Assembly: GCF_023101145.1 (NCBI RefSeq)
Contig: NZ_CP073714.1
Coordinates: forward strand, 3,534,001 to 3,598,000
DNA from: Paenibacillus pabuli
GTDB lineage: Bacteria > Bacillota > Bacilli > Paenibacillales > Paenibacillaceae
Direction: 5' to 3'
Length of the DNA stretch: 64,000 bases
The position numbers and the translations under genes were made by a program. This document shows, piece after piece, positions 17,909 to 27,225 of the stretch (positions are counted from its first letter, which is position 1; the number at the start of each line of letters is the position of its first letter). Below the pieces are notes generated by a model that did not search any database, was not told where the DNA came from, and worked only from the letters and a program-made list of their open reading frames with translations.

Positions 17909-19921
17909 ATGACGACGAGTTTCCGACCACCATCTGTACCTTTGATCACGGTAGACCCTTATTTTAGCGTATGGTCTGCTGCTGACCATCTATATGATGA
18001 TCATACCAGGCACTGGACGAACTCACCTCAGGGCATGGTTGGCATGATTGTGATTGACGGGAAAATTAGAAGATTTATGGGGAAGGTAGGCGTTCAGGAA
18101 ACTTCAACTATTGAGGAGCCGGATGTGCTCATTCAGACGAATCTTACTGTTGAGCCTGTAACGACCCGTTACACCTTCGAAGGAGAAGGCATCAAACTTG
18201 AGGTTCATTTTACCACGCCGCTATTGCTCGATGATCTGGAGCTGTTATCCAGACCTGTGACGTATGTTACGTTCCATGTTCAAGCGATAGATGGTCAGGC
18301 CCATCAAGTGAAAATCTATTTCGATGTGACAGGTGAATGGTGTGTACATACCCCTGAGCAGCAAGTCACCTGGGCGTCCCATGTCATCAATGAGCAGTTA
18401 CACGCCATGTCTATGGGAACGGTGGAACAGCCTATATTAAAACGTGCCGGCGATGATACAAGAATAGACTGGGGTTACATGTATCTGGTAGTTCAGCGAT
18501 CCCATCAATCTCAATCGGTTATTCATTCGGTATCCAGGCGTGAAGAGTATGCCCGGTCAGGTCTTTTGAAGTCAGGAGATGATTCTACCAAGCCGAAGGC
18601 CATATCTGGCGATATGCCTGTTATGGCAACTGAAATGGATCTGGGTCTTATCCATGAGGAGTCAGCATCTCGCTACCTGATGCTCGCCTATGATGATATT
18701 CATGCGATTGAATATTTTCACAAACCGCTGAATGCGTATTGGAAGAAAGATGGTGTGACATTTCAGGAGATGCTGGTAAAAGCAGCGGATCAATACGAAG
18801 AGGTAGTACAACGATGCGACCGCTTTAATCGGGAACTTTTAACGGAGAGTCAGGCTGCAGGCGGGAACCAATATAGAGACATTCTGGCATTGACCTATCG
18901 GCAAGCGATTGCTGCACATAAATTGGTTGCTGATGAAGCCGGAGAAGTATTATTTTTCTCCAAGGAAAACTTCAGTAACGGCTGTATCGCTACGGTGGAT
19001 GTGAGCTACCCGTCGATTCCATTGTTTCTGAGGTATAACACCGAATTGGTCAAAGGCATGATGCGTCCAATTTATAGGTATGCCGAGAGTACGGATTGGA
19101 CGTTTGATTTTGCTCCACATGACGTAGGGACTTACCCCCAAGCCAATGGCCAGGTTTACGGAGAGAACAAACTCGAATACCAGATGCCTATCGAGGAATG
19201 TGGCAATATGCTCCTGATGGCAGCAGCGGTATGCAAATATGAGAAGGATGCGAAATTTGCCTGTGAGCACTGGGGACTTCTCACAACATGGGCTTCATAT
19301 TTGCTGCAGCATGGACTGGACCCTGAGAATCAACTGTGCACGGACGACTTTGCCGGACATCTTGCGCACAATGCCAATTTATCCATTAAAGCGATATTAG
19401 GCATTGCCGCCTATGCGTATATGTGTGATGAGCTTGGTTTGCCGGATGGTGCCGTTTATCGTGAAGCGGCTGAAAAAATGGCAGAGGAGTGGTCTTCCAT
19501 GGCCACAGCAGGTGATCACTACAAGCTGACGTTTGACAGCTCGGATGAGTCATGGAGTTTGAAATACAATCTGGTGTGGGATCGTCTGCTCGACATCAAC
19601 CTTTTTCCAAAAGAAGTGGCTGCCAAAGAATTGGCGTATTATCAGCAAAAACAGAATCGATATGGCATACCGCTGGATAGTCGTGAGACGTACACCAAGT
19701 CCGATTGGCTCGTATGGTGTGCCTCCATGAGCGAATCGCAGCCTCAATTCGAACAGATGATTTCACCTCTGTGGGACTTTATGAATGAAACATCGAGCCG
19801 TGTGCCGGTAACGGACTGGTATGACACCATTACCGGAAAGCAGTTGAATTTTCAAAATCGGTCGGTTGTCGGCGGATTTTTCATTCCTTTGCTGAGAAAG
19901 ACATCTGCATCAAAATCATGA
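17909..19921 (+). CDS. DUF4965/DUF5127 glutaminase-A-like protein, cytoplasmic
   Basis: A 670-residue protein of the family annotated as DUF4964/DUF5127/DUF4965/DUF1793 and related to fungal glutaminase A. The opening PPSVPLITVDPYFSVWS is the family hallmark. A beta-sandwich domain follows (to about residue 290), and then an alpha-helical toroid with NGCIATVDVSYPSIPLFL, DFAPHDVGTYPQANG and DDFAGHLAHNANLSIKAI. Fungal and Bacteroides relatives are exported; this one has no signal peptide. The family fold resembles (alpha/alpha)6 glycosidases. In an operon of glycosidases and a sugar importer, a glycan-related function is at least as likely as glutamine hydrolysis (inference). The ATG follows AAGGAGATG. 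Confidence 0.85.
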   Translation: MTTSFRPPSVPLITVDPYFSVWSAADHLYDDHTRHWTNSPQGMVGMIVIDGKIRRFMGKVGVQETSTIEEPDVLIQTNLTVEPVTTRYTFEGEGIKLEVHFTTPLLLDDLELLSRPVTYVTFHVQAIDGQAHQVKIYFDVTGEWCVHTPEQQVTWASHVINEQLHAMSMGTVEQPILKRAGDDTRIDWGYMYLVVQRSHQSQSVIHSVSRREEYARSGLLKSGDDSTKPKAISGDMPVMATEMDLGLIHEESASRYLMLAYDDIHAIEYFHKPLNAYWKKDGVTFQEMLVKAADQYEEVVQRCDRFNRELLTESQAAGGNQYRDILALTYRQAIAAHKLVADEAGEVLFFSKENFSNGCIATVDVSYPSIPLFLRYNTELVKGMMRPIYRYAESTDWTFDFAPHDVGTYPQANGQVYGENKLEYQMPIEECGNMLLMAAAVCKYEKDAKFACEHWGLLTTWASYLLQHGLDPENQLCTDDFAGHLAHNANLSIKAILGIAAYAYMCDELGLPDGAVYREAAEKMAEEWSSMATAGDHYKLTFDSSDESWSLKYNLVWDRLLDINLFPKEVAAKELAYYQQKQNRYGIPLDSRETYTKSDWLVWCASMSESQPQFEQMISPLWDFMNETSSRVPVTDWYDTITGKQLNFQNRSVVGGFFIPLLRKTSASKS

Positions 19922-19933
19922 CGAGATCAGGTG

Positions 19934-22900
19934 ATGAATGTGGAAATGAAAATCACAAACATTGATGAATTGCAACAGCAATTCCAGAATCCTGAGGCAA
20001 CCTATCGCCCACAGCCCTTCTGGTTTCTGAACCACAGTTTTACCAGGCATGAGCTCGCAAACCAGATTCAATCCATGCATGAAGCGGGTGTTGGCGGCGT
20101 TGTATTGCATGCGCGTCATGGGATGCAGGCCGCTTACCTGTCAGAGGAATTCATGGATACGCTGGATTTTTGTACTAAGGAGTGCCAGAAGCGCGATATG
20201 GTGGTCTGGCTGTATGATGAGGACAATTGGCCGAGCGGAACACTGGGTGGCAAGCTGACGAGGCAGCATCCCGAATATCGGATGAGTTACTTAAGGATTG
20301 AGGAACGAAAATATTTACAGGAAGCACAGCAGGAAACGTTATCTCTCGATTTTGCCTCCTATGCTAATAATGAACTCATCGCAATTCTCGCCTATCCTGC
20401 CATCCAGAAGGATGGGGAATGGCTGATATATGATCAACCCGAAGATATCACATCGTTATATGGGGAGGAATGGAAACCTGGTACGGAGGATGATTATATC
20501 ATTCTCGCCTGTTGGTCCTGTGAAATTGCCGAAGGGATCACGTTTGCAAAAGGCTATTACCTAGACACCTTGAATCCGGAAGCCGTGCAGGCTTTCATTC
20601 AATCGGCATATGAGCCGTTTAAGCAATTTCAGCCTCATTTCGGTGCGACCATTCAAGGTGTATTCACGGATGAGCCGGGGCTCATGATCCATGACGGTTT
20701 TTTTGGAGTTGAAGCCATCCGAACGTCGGTTCAAGATGTGAATGCATCTCTGCCCGGAATGGTGTTTGCATGGACACACGGGATGGCTGAGCGCTATCAG
20801 CAGGAGAACGGATATGATCTGATTCCAAGATTAGGTGCGCTGTTATATGGTATGGCCGATGGCAGCAGATCTGCGAGGCAGGATTATTATGATACGATTA
20901 CCCGTTGGTATGTCGAAGGGTATCATGCAGCCATTCGCACGTGGTGTGCATCAAACGGCTTGCTGTACATCGGCCATACGCTGGAGGAGCCCGTCTGGGG
21001 GCAGGCCCGGTCGCAGGGGAATCAAACCCGCGTATTGCAGCAGTTCGATTATGCAGGTTTAGACTACCTGACACATGGGATCGGCACGAAGGAGAATCCG
21101 CATCGTATCGTTTCCGTAAAGACCGCAGCGTCTGTCGCTCAGTTGAACGGGAAAAAGAGAGTCATCTGCGAGTCCTTTGGTGCAAGTGGTCATGCCTATT
21201 CCATGCGACAAAGGCGGCTTGATGCCAATTTCATGGCATTTCTGGGTGTTAATCTGTTTATCCCGCATGCATTCTATTATTCACTTGCAGGGTATCGGAA
21301 AACGGACTTCCCGCCTACCGAATTCATGCATGCTCCGCACTGGCCACACTATCGGGCTTTTTCCGATTATCTTGGTCGGTTGAGTGTATTGGGCGCTTTC
21401 ACAAAGCGTGCTCCTGAGGTACTTCTGTTATCACCTATCCACACGGTATATGAGCAGATGTTCTTATCCGGTGAATCGAACCAGCATCCCACTGCGGATC
21501 AATTGTTTTCGTTATTATCAGACCGCATGCTGCGCAGCTCCATTGATTACGATTATGTGGATGAGTGTCAGCTCAGAGAGGCGAAGAATACTCACGCTGG
21601 AGGATATCAATTTGACGGTGAACTAAACGTATATTCGATTTTGATTTTGCCGGAAATTACGGTCATGTCCAGAGATATCGCCAAACAGCTTGTTACCTTT
21701 GTAAACCGTGGTGGAACGCTTATTGCAGTTGGGGCAATTCCTTGTCATAGCGAGACACAGCGTAATGATCCGGAAGTACTGAAGCATATGAATGTACTAT
21801 TTGGCTCCAATCCTCAACATGGGAAATTACAACCGGTCGGCAAAGGGGACAGCCTGTTCTATTCCATGAACAATACAGCTCATGAAGATGAGGGAGAGGA
21901 AGAAGAAACGGACGAGGACCGACATTATAATGATACGCTCATGAAGTTTTGTGTTCTTTTAAGAGAGTTAATGATCTCCCAACCGGACATCGGCTGGAAA
22001 CAGGTAGAAGGCCATGCGGAGGATCTAATTAGTGTTGAACGCAAATTCAAAGATCATGTGCATATATGGCTGATGAACTGGTCAGAGCAACCCGTGACCA
22101 TTCAACTCCATCAGAACGTTAAGAAAGAACGCATGAAAGAAAAGATGGGACAACAGATGGAAGAATGGAACTTGGAAAACGGGAGTATAAACCCGTTGCG
22201 TCATGATGCTGTTCTGACATTTGTACCGGGAGAGCTTCGGGTTTTATCGGTCAGGCTGGATCATGTACCTGATCCGCTTCACACTGATGATAAGAATATC
22301 TTCATACCGCAAGAGCAAATGAATTTTAAAGTTCAAGATGCCAATGATCTGTTGATTTTAGGTGATCATTGGCATTTCCAGACCATCGAATGGAATGTAC
22401 TCGTGTTGGATCAGTGGCAGGTAACCTTGAATGACCGCCAGTCGAGAATGAATGCAACAATGCCAGGTCAAGTCAATACGTACCGTACAACATTTGTTGT
22501 GACAGAGGAATGGATCGAGCTTATGAAATTACGGAAAGATGCAGATCAATCAAACGAATTTGGGAATGAGCAGAGCTTCAAGATTGAGCTGATCCTCGAC
22601 GATGTGGAACAAAACATTCCATCCCATATTGGTTTCCTGCAACGCAGACGTAATGTTGAAATCTTTGTTAATGGATCACGGATGGAAGCACTAGGGCCTT
22701 CACGGTGGCAAGATATTCATTACGCTGGGGTGGACATCACCAAATATCTGGTGAAAGGCGAAAATGAGCTTGAAGTTCTTACGGTTTCATTGCTGGAACC
22801 TATGCCAGCCATTTCTTTTCCTGCTTATCTGATTGGTTCATTTGCGATAGAAAATCAAAATCAGAATACATTAACCGTGGAACGGAAACAACTGACCGGG

Positions 22901-23230
22901 ATTTGGAATGTTGATGGTTATCCTTTTTATTCGGGAGCAGGAGCGTACTCTCAGCAAGTGGACTTGTCTAATGTTAGCTTGAATCCGGCAAGTGAAATTT
23001 GGCTGGAAGCTGAAGATATTAGAGAGACCGCATGTTTGTATGTAAATGGGAAGCAGGCAGGCATCCGGTTGTGGCCACCCTACCATTGGAACGTCACGTC
23101 TTATATGGTGCGAGGAAACAACGTAATCGACATTCAGGTGGCCAATACACTAGAGAATGTATACGGAAAGTTATCACTACCATCGGGCGTGAACGGTTCG
23201 GTAAAACTGGTATCCAAAATACTAAAATAG
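19934..23230 (+). CDS. GH106-like (alpha-L-rhamnosidase-related) hydrolase
   Basis: A protein of about 1098 residues with the fold signatures of GH106-type hydrolases: an N-terminal PFWFLNHSF, a strand-helix unit GVGGVVLHARHGM, and WLYDEDNWPSG early in a TIM barrel. A possible catalytic acidic site lies around FTDEPGL (near residue 240). The C-terminal 300 residues are galactose-binding-like beta-sandwiches (FVNGSRMEALG, LYVNGKQAGIRLWPPY). No signal peptide is present. The starts at 19931 (GTG), 19934 (ATG), 19940 (GTG) and 19946 (ATG) all lie near one AGGTGATG sequence, so the exact start is uncertain by five residues. It follows the DUF4965 gene by 12 bases, is the last gene of the operon and is followed by a terminator. 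Confidence 0.85.
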   Translation: MNVEMKITNIDELQQQFQNPEATYRPQPFWFLNHSFTRHELANQIQSMHEAGVGGVVLHARHGMQAAYLSEEFMDTLDFCTKECQKRDMVVWLYDEDNWPSGTLGGKLTRQHPEYRMSYLRIEERKYLQEAQQETLSLDFASYANNELIAILAYPAIQKDGEWLIYDQPEDITSLYGEEWKPGTEDDYIILACWSCEIAEGITFAKGYYLDTLNPEAVQAFIQSAYEPFKQFQPHFGATIQGVFTDEPGLMIHDGFFGVEAIRTSVQDVNASLPGMVFAWTHGMAERYQQENGYDLIPRLGALLYGMADGSRSARQDYYDTITRWYVEGYHAAIRTWCASNGLLYIGHTLEEPVWGQARSQGNQTRVLQQFDYAGLDYLTHGIGTKENPHRIVSVKTAASVAQLNGKKRVICESFGASGHAYSMRQRRLDANFMAFLGVNLFIPHAFYYSLAGYRKTDFPPTEFMHAPHWPHYRAFSDYLGRLSVLGAFTKRAPEVLLLSPIHTVYEQMFLSGESNQHPTADQLFSLLSDRMLRSSIDYDYVDECQLREAKNTHAGGYQFDGELNVYSILILPEITVMSRDIAKQLVTFVNRGGTLIAVGAIPCHSETQRNDPEVLKHMNVLFGSNPQHGKLQPVGKGDSLFYSMNNTAHEDEGEEEETDEDRHYNDTLMKFCVLLRELMISQPDIGWKQVEGHAEDLISVERKFKDHVHIWLMNWSEQPVTIQLHQNVKKERMKEKMGQQMEEWNLENGSINPLRHDAVLTFVPGELRVLSVRLDHVPDPLHTDDKNIFIPQEQMNFKVQDANDLLILGDHWHFQTIEWNVLVLDQWQVTLNDRQSRMNATMPGQVNTYRTTFVVTEEWIELMKLRKDADQSNEFGNEQSFKIELILDDVEQNIPSHIGFLQRRRNVEIFVNGSRMEALGPSRWQDIHYAGVDITKYLVKGENELEVLTVSLLEPMPAISFPAYLIGSFAIENQNQNTLTVERKQLTGIWNVDGYPFYSGAGAYSQQVDLSNVSLNPASEIWLEAEDIRETACLYVNGKQAGIRLWPPYHWNVTSYMVRGNNVIDIQVANTLENVYGKLSLPSGVNGSVKLVSKILK

Positions 23231-23283
23231 TGCAAGATTTCGGATTCGACCAGTGATTGTTGGGAACAATATGAACGCAAAAG

Positions 23284-23308
23284 GTCGCCATCATGGCGGC
23301 TTTTTTTT
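23284..23308 (+). terminator. Rho-independent terminator, GTCGCC/GGCGGC type
   Basis: Stem GTCGCCA / TGGCGGC with a 3-base loop and eight T. It closes the second glycan operon. The same stem sequence recurs at 37536, 41162 and 45658. Confidence 0.92.
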
Positions 23309-23399
23309 GCATTGAACCCACAAGATTGAGGGTCTGCTGTGCTGGAAATAATTATATTTAAATCGGATTATATATCAAATAATTATACCTAACACATTA

Positions 23400-23413
23400 T
23401 GAAAGCGATTTAA
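23400..23413. promoter_or_regulatory. Candidate cre site (CcpA)
   Basis: TGAAAGCGATTTAA matches the cre consensus TGWAANCGNTNWCA at all but one position (A instead of C near the end). It lies 7 bases upstream of the -35 box of the PTS-nanE promoter, a plausible place for catabolite control of an amino-sugar operon. Confidence 0.4.
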
Positions 23414-23420
23414 TTTTATG

Positions 23421-23449
23421 TTGACGAAAACTATTTTCATAATTATTAT
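23421..23449 (+). promoter_or_regulatory. Sigma-A promoter of the PTS-nanE operon
   Basis: -35 TTGACG (23421-23426), 17-base spacer, -10 TATTAT (23444-23449). The start codon follows 37 bases after the -10. The spacer and the region just downstream are occupied by the two arms of a perfect inverted repeat. Confidence 0.75.
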
Positions 23450-23467
23450 GTAAATGAAAATAGTTTT
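23427..23467. promoter_or_regulatory. Inverted-repeat operator around the PTS-nanE promoter, likely RpiR target
   Basis: AAAACTATTTTCAT (23427-23440) and ATGAAAATAGTTTT (23454-23467) are perfect inverted copies, 13 bases apart. Each arm contains a GAAAA-N3-TTTTC-like core typical of RpiR/MurR-family boxes. The first arm fills the spacer between -35 and -10, and the second covers the transcription start, so a bound regulator would exclude polymerase. The RpiR gene at 27277-28080 is the natural candidate. Confidence 0.7.
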
Positions 23468-23485
23468 AGAGAGGTGGATATCACT

Positions 23486-25060
23486 GTGAAGCAGTATTTT
23501 GAGAAGGCTCAGAAGTTTGGTAAATCGTTTATGCTTCCTATTGCTGTTTTGCCAGCGGCGGGTCTATTACTGGGGATTGGAGGGGCCTTATCCAACGCCA
23601 ATACAATTAACTCGTATCCATTTTTGCAAATTACGTGGTTGCAGCAAGTGTTTACGGTGATGAGCAGTGCAGGGAGTATTGTGTTTGATAATCTGGCATT
23701 GATCTTTGCCATTGGTGTAGCCGTCGGACTCGCCAGGGCGGACAAAGGTACAGCAGGTTTGGCAGCAGGTCTTGCCTATCTGGTCATGAATGCATCCATT
23801 AATGCAATGCTGGTCAATTCGGGCAAACTTGCCGCGGATCATTTGGCTAGTGCCGGTCAAGGTATGGTACTCGGAATCCAAACACTGCAAACCGGTGTAC
23901 TTGGAGGGATCGTAGTCGGACTGGTTACCGCATGGCTTCATAATCGGTACAATAAAATAGAGCTTCCTCAATTCCTTGGATTCTTTGGAGGTTCACGTTT
24001 TATTCCTATCGTTTCATCTTTTGCAGCCATCTTTGTCGGCATTGCTTTGTTCCTTATCTGGCCAACCATCCAGCTCGGCATTGCACAGCTTGGCAGTTTG
24101 GTCGATAGAACAGGATATATCGGAACACTATTCTACGGATTCGTTTTAAGGATGCTGGGCCCACTGGGGTTGCACCACATCTTTTATCTGCCTTTCTGGC
24201 AGACGGGTCTCGGAGGAACAATGGAGGTTGCGGGAAAGGTTTACGAAGGGACACAGAATATTTTCTTTGCTCAACTGGGAGATCCTGCAACCGAGAAGTT
24301 CTTCTCGGGTACATCCCGATTTATGTCAGGTCGTTTCATCACGATGATGTTTGGTCTGCTCGGTGCAGCCCTCGCTATTTATCATACGGCCAAGCCTGAA
24401 CGTAAAAAGGTGGTCGGTGGACTGATGCTATCAGCAGCGCTCACCTCGTTCCTGACAGGAATAACAGAGCCTCTGGAATTCTCATTCCTGTTTGTTGCTC
24501 CAATCCTGTATGTCATTCACGCCGTATTTGATGGTTTGGCATTTATGTTATCCCATATTTTCGAGATTACAATCGGTCAGACTTTTTCAGGTGGATTAAT
24601 CGACTTTATCTTATTCGGGGTACTTCAGGGTAATGCCAAAACGAACTGGATTATCGTTCCCATCATCGGTGTGGTCTGGTTCTTCCTTTATTATTTCACC
24701 TTCCGAATCTTGATCGTGAAGCTCAATTTAAAAACTTCAGGACGTGAGGAAGAGGTGACGTCGGAGCCAGACGCCAAGACACAAAGTCAGCAAACGAATG
24801 CATCGTCATCAGTAAAAGGGGAAGAACGATCGATAGCCATCCTGAATGGATTGGGCGGTGCAGATAATATCAATGAGTTGGATTGCTGTGCAACGCGGCT
24901 TCGCGTTTCCGTGAAGGATATCGAGAAGGTTCAAAAGGATGCACTTACAGCTACGGGAGCCAAAGGGGTTGTCCTGGTCGGAAACGGAGTACAGGTTATC
25001 TACGGCCCTCAGGTAACGGTGATCAAAAATGAAATCGAAGAAATTATGGAAACGGAGTAA
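23486..25060 (+). CDS. PTS EIICB component, glucose/N-acetylglucosamine family
   Basis: A 524-residue sugar phosphotransferase permease, domains C then B. Residues 1-410 are the membrane IIC domain ([39 protein letters not shown] and the substrate-site motif [12 protein letters not shown]). A charged linker of about 40 residues follows, then the IIB domain with its phosphorylated cysteine C468 in [13 protein letters not shown]. There is no IIA domain; a IIA-Glc-like protein must come from elsewhere. The GTG at 23486, spaced 8 bases from GAGAGGTGG, is preferred to a GTG at 23474 that lies inside that ribosome site. Its neighbour nanE and the RpiR regulator point to N-acetylmannosamine or a related amino sugar as substrate (inference). 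Confidence 0.92.
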   Translation: MKQYFEKAQKFGKSFMLPIAVLPAAGLLLGIGGALSNANTINSYPFLQITWLQQVFTVMSSAGSIVFDNLALIFAIGVAVGLARADKGTAGLAAGLAYLVMNASINAMLVNSGKLAADHLASAGQGMVLGIQTLQTGVLGGIVVGLVTAWLHNRYNKIELPQFLGFFGGSRFIPIVSSFAAIFVGIALFLIWPTIQLGIAQLGSLVDRTGYIGTLFYGFVLRMLGPLGLHHIFYLPFWQTGLGGTMEVAGKVYEGTQNIFFAQLGDPATEKFFSGTSRFMSGRFITMMFGLLGAALAIYHTAKPERKKVVGGLMLSAALTSFLTGITEPLEFSFLFVAPILYVIHAVFDGLAFMLSHIFEITIGQTFSGGLIDFILFGVLQGNAKTNWIIVPIIGVVWFFLYYFTFRILIVKLNLKTSGREEEVTSEPDAKTQSQQTNASSSVKGEERSIAILNGLGGADNINELDCCATRLRVSVKDIEKVQKDALTATGAKGVVLVGNGVQVIYGPQVTVIKNEIEEIMETE

Positions 25061-25065
25061 TTGCA

Positions 25066-25782
25066 ATGAATTTAGATAAATTGGGTTTACAAAGCGGTCT
25101 CGTCGTATCATGTCAGGCATTGGAGCATGAGCCGCTTCATAGTTCGTTCATCATGGGACGCATGGCAATCGCAGCAAAAGAGGGAGGAGCTATTGGTATT
25201 CGTGCGAATACGGCGGCAGATGTGAAAGAGATCAAGGAACAGGTTGATCTTCCGGTCATCGGCATTGTAAAAAGAAATTACGGAACCAATCCCGTATTTA
25301 TTACACCAACGATTTTGGAAGTGGATGAGCTTGCCGAGGTGAATGCAGAGATTGTTGCGGTTGATGCGACTTTGCGTGCACGGCCGGACGGTAAATCACT
25401 GGATGAATTCGTACAGGAAATTCGCACCAAACATCCTCAACTTCTATTAATGGGGGATATTTCAACCAAAGAGGAAGCTATGAATGCAGAACGACTTGGT
25501 TTTGATCTGATCTCTTCTACATTGGTTGGATATACAGAGGAGACAGCAGGGCTTAAGCTGTACGATAATCAATTTGCAGCCTTGAAAGAAATTCTCGCTA
25601 GTGTACAAACCCCTGTCGTGGCTGAAGGGAATATTATGACCCCTGAGATGGCGGCAACGTGTCTGGAGGCCGGAGTCTATTGTGTTGTTGTCGGTGGAGC
25701 TATTACCCGCCCGCAACAAATTACGGAACGTTTTGTCTCTGAAATTGCAAAATTGAAGGGGTCTTCACCTTCTGCTAAATAA
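25066..25782 (+). CDS. nanE: N-acylglucosamine-6-phosphate 2-epimerase (NanE)
   Basis: A 238-residue TIM-barrel enzyme converting N-acetylmannosamine-6-phosphate to N-acetylglucosamine-6-phosphate in the cytoplasm. The family motifs are [58 protein letters not shown] and [11 protein letters not shown]. It starts 5 bases after the PTS gene, so the two are translationally coupled: the permease delivers the phosphorylated sugar on which this enzyme acts. No nagA or nagB lies nearby, so later steps must be encoded elsewhere. Its terminator has been split by the IS3 element that follows. Confidence 0.96.
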   Translation: MNLDKLGLQSGLVVSCQALEHEPLHSSFIMGRMAIAAKEGGAIGIRANTAADVKEIKEQVDLPVIGIVKRNYGTNPVFITPTILEVDELAEVNAEIVAVDATLRARPDGKSLDEFVQEIRTKHPQLLLMGDISTKEEAMNAERLGFDLISSTLVGYTEETAGLKLYDNQFAALKEILASVQTPVVAEGNIMTPEMAATCLEAGVYCVVVGGAITRPQQITERFVSEIAKLKGSSPSAK

Positions 25783-25797
25783 AAGAAGAAAACATGA

Positions 25798-25807
25798 AAC
25801 AGCCAAC
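25798..25807 (+). other. Left arm of a terminator split by IS insertion
   Basis: AACAGCCAAC here is the exact complement of GTTGGCTGTT at 27264-27273. With the IS and one copy of its AAT target duplication removed, the two arms form a 10-bp stem with a 7-base loop and a T run. Confidence 0.8.
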
Positions 25808-25814
25808 GAATTGA

Positions 25815-25866
25815 ACTGCACCCCAATTGTTAGACACCATCTAACAATTGGAGGTGCAGTTTTTTT
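25815..25866 (+). terminator. IS-end hairpin with T run, likely insulates the transposase
   Basis: A 20-bp stem (5' arm 25815-25834, 3' arm 25840-25860, with one bulged A) and the loop CACCA, followed by seven T. It contains the GGAGGTG ribosome site of orfA in its 3' arm. Transcripts entering from nanE would terminate here or have the site sequestered, whereas a transcript starting inside would not. Confidence 0.7.
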
Positions 25867-26398
25867 GTCAAAATTTAATTTAGACTTGAAAATAGAAGCT
25901 ATTCATCAATATTTATCAGGAAATGAAGGGATTAAAAGCATTGCGAAATCCTTAGGAATTAATCATGAAATCCTGCGTATGTGGATCAAGCAATACGAAT
26001 ATCACGGTTTAAAAGCTTTTGAAAAAACCTATACAGCTTACTCTCTAACCTATAAACTAGACGTACTCAACTATATGAACGAAAATGGGACGTCTCCAAA
26101 TGAAGCTGCTGTCATTTTCAATATCTCTTCTCCAGGGGTTATTCGAAGGTGGCGCAGTCAGTTCAATGAAAATGGGATCGACGCCCTAAAACCAAAGATA
26201 AAGGGGCGTCATCGTATGACGGATAAGAATAAAAAAGGACTTCAAAAGCAAGAACCTGCTGAGGGATCGCTTGAAGCTCTACAAGCTGAATTAGAACGTT
26301 TGCGTATGGAAAACGCCTACTTAAAAAAGTTGAATGCCTTAGTTCAAAACAAGGAAAAATCACCAAACAAGACAAAGCGCAAGTCGTCTATGAATTAA
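25865..26398 (+). CDS. IS3-family transposase OrfA
   Basis: A 177-residue DNA-binding component. Two helix-turn-helix units (about residues 15-50 and 70-110, e.g. GIKSIAKSLGINHEILRMWIKQYE) recognise the IS ends, and a leucine-zipper-like helix follows (LQAELERLRMENAYLKKL) for multimerization. The start is a TTG at 25865, 8 bases after GGAGGTG; the frame upstream runs back through the hairpin and is not expected to be translated. Near the end lies the A-AAA-AAG slippery site that joins it to OrfB. Confidence 0.88.
   Translation: MSKFNLDLKIEAIHQYLSGNEGIKSIAKSLGINHEILRMWIKQYEYHGLKAFEKTYTAYSLTYKLDVLNYMNENGTSPNEAAVIFNISSPGVIRRWRSQFNENGIDALKPKIKGRHRMTDKNKKGLQKQEPAEGSLEALQAELERLRMENAYLKKLNALVQNKEKSPNKTKRKSSMN
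26323..26329 (+). other. Programmed -1 frameshift heptamer A_AAA_AAG
   Basis: The heptamer is in the correct phase for orfA (A, AAA, AAG). After a one-base slip back, the orfB frame is open from here through 27225, giving the OrfAB fusion transposase. This is the standard IS3 mechanism. Confidence 0.8.
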
Positions 26399-26412
26399 GG
26401 CTTGAATTCCCG

Positions 26413-27225
26413 GTGGTTGCATTGTTAGCGTTCGCTGAAGTCCCACGTAGTACCTTCTATTACTGGGTGAAGCAGTTTGACAAGCCAGATCTAGACGCAG
26501 ATCTAAAACTCCTTATTCAATCCATTTATGAGGAACATCATGGGCGTTATGGATATCGTCGTATCCGTGATGAACTAGTTAATCGTGGACACCGAGTTAA
26601 CCATAAAAAAGTACTGCGTATCATGAAAGAATTAGGCCTGCAATCAGTGGTGCGTATGAAGAAATATCGCTCCTATAAAGGAACAGTAGGTAAGATTGCA
26701 CCCAACGTACTGGATCGTAATTTTCTAGCAGAAAAACCAAATGAGAAGTGGGTTACGGATATTACTGAATTCAAGTTGTTTGGAGAAAAGATGTATTTAT
26801 CACCTGTTCTGGACTTGTATAACGGTGAGATTATTACGTACACAGTAGGGTCTCGCCCTACGTATTCATTAGTCTCCGAGATGCTAAATAAAGCCTTTAA
26901 ACGCTTGTCCAACGAGGATAAACTCCTCCTGCATTCGGATCAAGGCTGGCACTACCAGATGAAGCAGTATCGACAGGCTTTAAAGAGACAAGCGATTATC
27001 CAGAGCATGTCACGCAAAGGGAATTGTTATGATAACGCAGTAATGGAGAACTTCTTTGGCATTATGAAGTCAGAGTTTTTTTATCTTCATGAATTTGAAA
27101 GTGTAGATCACTTCAAGCAAGAGCTGGCACGATACATGGATTACTACAATCACAAACGCATCAAGTCAAAATTAAAAGGCATGAGTCCGGTACAATACCG
27201 AGCTCATGCCCAACAAATTGCATAA
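26413..27225 (+). CDS. IS3-family transposase OrfB (DDE integrase core)
   Basis: The catalytic part (270 residues from this start). It carries an N-terminal HTH_21-type segment (EEHHGRYGYRRIRDELVNRG) and the retroviral-integrase fold. The D-D-35-E triad is complete: D116 (VTDITEF), D176 (LHSDQGWHY) and E212 (NAVMENFFGIMKSE). It is probably made mainly as an OrfAB fusion by frameshifting at 26323; the first candidate codon on its own is a GTG without a good ribosome site. No stop or frameshift damages the frame. Confidence 0.9.
   Translation: MVALLAFAEVPRSTFYYWVKQFDKPDLDADLKLLIQSIYEEHHGRYGYRRIRDELVNRGHRVNHKKVLRIMKELGLQSVVRMKKYRSYKGTVGKIAPNVLDRNFLAEKPNEKWVTDITEFKLFGEKMYLSPVLDLYNGEIITYTVGSRPTYSLVSEMLNKAFKRLSNEDKLLLHSDQGWHYQMKQYRQALKRQAIIQSMSRKGNCYDNAVMENFFGIMKSEFFYLHEFESVDHFKQELARYMDYYNHKRIKSKLKGMSPVQYRAHAQQIA

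Noticed and set aside
25811..25864. N-terminal extension of OrfA to 25811
   Set aside because: It would begin in the target duplication at the edge of the IS and translate through the terminal repeat and hairpin. The TTG at 25865 has the proper ribosome site.
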